NCBI GenBank assembly: GCA_021203915.1
Contig: JAJQAI010000255.1
Location: 1 to 8,252 of the forward strand
DNA: 8,252 bases
Reading direction: 5' to 3'
From: Prevotella sp.
Lineage (GTDB): Bacteria; Bacteroidota; Bacteroidia; Bacteroidales; Bacteroidaceae
A program made the translations under genes and the position numbers. Under the pieces are notes generated by a model. That model searched no databases and was not told the origin of the DNA. It worked only from the letters and a program-made list of their open reading frames with translations. Positions 6,469 through 8,252 of this stretch are shown in pieces. Positions within the stretch are counted from its first letter, which is position 1. Each line of letters opens with the position of its first letter.

Positions 6469-7938
6469 ATGGAAAACAACTCTACAGGTAGCAAAGCCTA
6501 CCTATTTTCGATAGTTCTAGTCGCGGTTTTAGGCGGACTACTCTTCGGATATGATACAGCCGTTATATCTGGCGCTGAAAAGGGGTTACAAGCCTTCTTT
6601 ACTGGTGCAGATGGTTTTACTTATACTAATGGAACACATGGTATTACATGTGCTAGTGCACTAATTGGATGTATCATAGGAAGTGCAATCTCCGGTTTTT
6701 TAGCTACTAATTTAGGACGAAAAAGATCCTTGATTCTAGCAGGTATACTATTTTTTATATCTGCTCTTGGGTCTATGAATCCCGAGTTTTTATTTTTCCA
6801 GCGTGGCGTCCCAACTTACTCGCTTCTAATCGTATTCAACCTTTATAGAGTCATTGGAGGTATTGGCGTTGGACTTGCTTCTGCCCTATGTCCAATGTAT
6901 ATTGCTGAGGTAGCACCATCTAATATACGAGGAACCCTTGTTAGTTGGAATCAGTTTGCCATTATCTTTGGACAATTAGTTGTCTATATGGTTAACTTCT
7001 TTATAATGGGAGACCATACTAACCCGATAATAGAATCCATTGGACAAGGAATGAATACTGTCTTAAAAGAAAGTGATCCATGGACTATCTCAACGGGTTG
7101 GCGTTATATGTTTGGTAGTGAAGCGATTCCAGCGGGTTTATTCTCTATCCTAATATGTTTCGTTCCTGAAACACCACGTTATCTTGTAATGATAAAACAA
7201 GATAGTAAAGCTCTTACGATTCTTCAAAGAATTAATGGCCAAGCAAAGGGAGAACAAATCTTAGAGGAAATTAAAAATACAGTCACTGAAAAAACAGAAA
7301 AAATATTTACTTATGGAGTGCTTGTGATCTTCGTAGGTATTATGCTCAGCGTCTTCCAACAAGCTGTTGGTATAAATGCTGTACTTTATTACGCTCCACG
7401 TATTTTCGGTGATATGGGAATGGAAAACCCAATGGTACAAACTGTTATTATGGGTATAGTCAATATTCTGTTTACACTTGTAGCCATATTCACGGTTGAA
7501 AAGTGGGGACGCAAGCCACTTTTAATAACAGGTTCTATTGGCATGGCCGTTGGAGCTTTTGGTGTAGCCATTACTTTTGGACACGCTGGGCTAGAAATAG
7601 TAACCATGTTAAGCATAATGGTTTACAGTGCTTCATTTATGATGTCATGGGGACCAATTTGTTGGGTTTTAATCTCAGAGATTTTCCCAAATACCATCCG
7701 TGGTCAAGGAGTTGCTGTTGCAGTAGCATTCCAATGGATATTCAATTGGATTGTAAGTTCTTCTTTCGTGCCTATGTTCAATATGCAACTCTCAGGGGAT
7801 GAGAACTTTGGTCACTGGTTTACATATGGCCTATACGGAATTATCTGCGTTATAGCTGCAATTTTTGTTTGGAGGCTTGTACCAGAAACAAAGGGTAAAA
7901 CACTTGAGGATATGACAAAGATATGGAAGAAGAAATAG
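6469..7938 (+). CDS. xylE: Sugar porter of the major facilitator superfamily, XylE-like D-xylose:proton symporter
   Basis: A 489-residue inner-membrane protein, about 12 membrane helices, nearly the same length as E. coli XylE (491) and closely alike along its whole length. Sugar-porter signatures appear in order: LGGLLFGYDTAVISG (21-35), GRKRS (83-87), PMYIAEVAP and IRG (142-155), PETPRYL (233-239), QQAVGINAVLYYAP (297-310), GRKP (347-350), SEIFPNTIRG (403-412) and VPETKGKTLEDM (471-482). Residues that contact sugar or protons in XylE can be matched: F26, D29, Q162, Q169, Q297, Q298, N303, W394, Q422 and W423. Xylose is therefore the best guess; glucose or another monosaccharide is possible, since related porters differ in substrate. 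There is no xylose isomerase or kinase nearby. It appears to be a single-gene unit with its own promoter region and a strong terminator. There is no Shine-Dalgarno sequence before the ATG. Confidence 0.92.
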   Translation: MENNSTGSKAYLFSIVLVAVLGGLLFGYDTAVISGAEKGLQAFFTGADGFTYTNGTHGITCASALIGCIIGSAISGFLATNLGRKRSLILAGILFFISALGSMNPEFLFFQRGVPTYSLLIVFNLYRVIGGIGVGLASALCPMYIAEVAPSNIRGTLVSWNQFAIIFGQLVVYMVNFFIMGDHTNPIIESIGQGMNTVLKESDPWTISTGWRYMFGSEAIPAGLFSILICFVPETPRYLVMIKQDSKALTILQRINGQAKGEQILEEIKNTVTEKTEKIFTYGVLVIFVGIMLSVFQQAVGINAVLYYAPRIFGDMGMENPMVQTVIMGIVNILFTLVAIFTVEKWGRKPLLITGSIGMAVGAFGVAITFGHAGLEIVTMLSIMVYSASFMMSWGPICWVLISEIFPNTIRGQGVAVAVAFQWIFNWIVSSSFVPMFNMQLSGDENFGHWFTYGLYGIICVIAAIFVWRLVPETKGKTLEDMTKIWKKK

Positions 7939-7977
7939 GAGAAAAAAACAGGGAAAAAAATTAGGCGAAAAAACACC

Positions 7978-8024
7978 ACAAATCTCTAGATGATTTTAGG
8001 AATTATCTAGAGGTTTGTTTTTTT
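7978..8024 (+). terminator. Strong intrinsic terminator after the sugar transporter
   Basis: The arms 7978-7991 and 8005-8018 pair over 14 positions with one G-T wobble (key core TCTAGA in both). The inner bases 7992-7995 and 8001-8004 extend the stem by four more pairs, leaving a five-base loop at 7996-8000. A run of seven T (8018-8024) follows directly, then GA, eight more T and a further GATTTTT. It begins 39 bases after the transporter stop and should isolate gyrA from transporter transcription. Confidence 0.9.
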
Positions 8025-8041
8025 GATTTTTTTTGATTTTT

Positions 8042-8175
8042 AAGCGTTAAATCGTTTTCTAGATTCAAAGAAAATTCTTAACTTAGCGCGGGAAAAAATA
8101 AGGCCTAAAACGCCTTAAAACGAGCGAAAATAGCCTTAAATGGAATTTCGGTAAAAAATAACGTAATACTTTAAG
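8042..8175 (+). promoter_or_regulatory. gyrA upstream region with repeated GCCTTAAA and a small hairpin
   Basis: This stretch between the terminator and gyrA must hold the gyrA promoter, but I find no convincing -33/-7 pair. TAAGGC at 8099-8104 can pair with GCCTTA at 8112-8117 (6-pair stem, 7-base loop) or with an identical GCCTTA at 8133-8138 (28-base loop), so the two hairpins would exclude each other. GCCTTAAA occurs twice, at 8112-8119 and 8133-8140. No Shine-Dalgarno motif precedes the gyrA ATG. Any regulatory meaning is inference. Confidence 0.35.
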
Positions 8176-8252
8176 ATGGACAATATCAACTCTTTTGACC
8201 AAGATAGAATTATCAAGGTTAATATTGAGGAGGAAATGAAATCTTCCTATAT
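8176..8252 (+). CDS. gyrA: DNA gyrase subunit A, N-terminal 25 codons only
   Basis: The frame from the ATG is open to the window edge and contains QDRIIKVNIEEEMKSSY, which is the highly conserved start of GyrA just before its winged-helix and catalytic-tyrosine region (not in view). GyrA is the DNA-cutting and rejoining subunit of gyrase, which adds negative supercoils in the cytoplasm. The first nine residues (MDNINSFDQ) are the usual variable lead-in. ParC/topoisomerase IV subunit A is the main alternative, but NIEEEMKSSY is the gyrase form. The gene is separated from the transporter by a strong terminator and so should have its own promoter. Confidence 0.93.
   Translation, partial: MDNINSFDQDRIIKVNIEEEMKSSY

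Noticed and set aside
7389..7802. Open frames inside the sugar transporter (7389-7616 minus, 7503-7802 plus)
   Set aside because: The transporter frame carries conserved motifs through this whole stretch, so these are shadows.
8018..8041. Repeated GA-plus-T-run units after the terminator as a tandem repeat element
   Set aside because: Most simply the extended T-tract of the terminator; there are too few units to call a separate repeat.
8167..8174. TACTTTAA as a gyrA -7 element
   Set aside because: It differs from TAnnTTTG in the last two bases and touches the ATG, leaving no room for a transcript start upstream.
1..8252. Mobile element, CRISPR array, tRNA or defence system
   Set aside because: No transposase, integrase, terminal repeats, spaced direct repeats, cloverleaf or defence-type domain is apparent; the identified genes are all core families.

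Overview
This AT-rich window carries ordinary housekeeping genes of a member of the Bacteroidota, most likely order Bacteroidales and perhaps Prevotellaceae-like. The evidence is a GldH-type lipoprotein next to RicT and HolB, a Bacteroidota-style YebC N-terminus (MGRAFEYRKA), a delta' clamp-loader subunit with a Bacteroidota-type sequence, almost no Shine-Dalgarno sequences, and a promoter that matches the Bacteroidetes -33/-7 consensus (TTTG, 19 bases, TAnnTTTG) exactly. The genus is inferred from protein resemblance only.

Layout. (1) 1-3419, plus strand: the 3' nine-tenths or more of pheT (phenylalanyl-tRNA synthetase beta), then yebC, then a small five-cysteine TSCPD-domain protein 11 bases further on. 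The 74-base pheT-yebC gap is bracketed by a long inverted repeat. (2) 3416-6265, minus strand: a compact set read as holB - ricT - gldH, with gaps of 10 and 41 bases. It converges on the first set, and the two terminal genes overlap by the four bases TTAA. (3) 6266-6468: a 203-base divergent regulatory region with a strong holB promoter, a -7 element for the sugar transporter and three palindromes. (4) 6469-7938, plus strand: a xylose-type proton symporter closely resembling E. coli XylE, with its sugar-contacting residues conserved. (5) 7939-8175: a strong intrinsic terminator, then an AT-rich leader with a small repeated hairpin. (6) 8176 to the right edge: the first 25 codons of gyrA.

The genes serve translation (pheT, probably yebC), replication (holB, gyrA), cell envelope (gldH), RNA metabolism or unknown (ricT), and sugar uptake (xylE-like). 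I see no mobile element, phage gene, CRISPR array, rRNA or tRNA, and no clear sign of a new multi-gene system. The items most worth a second look are the palindrome-rich holB/xylE control region, the inverted repeat that would bury the yebC start region, and the poorly understood TSCPD, RicT and GldH proteins.
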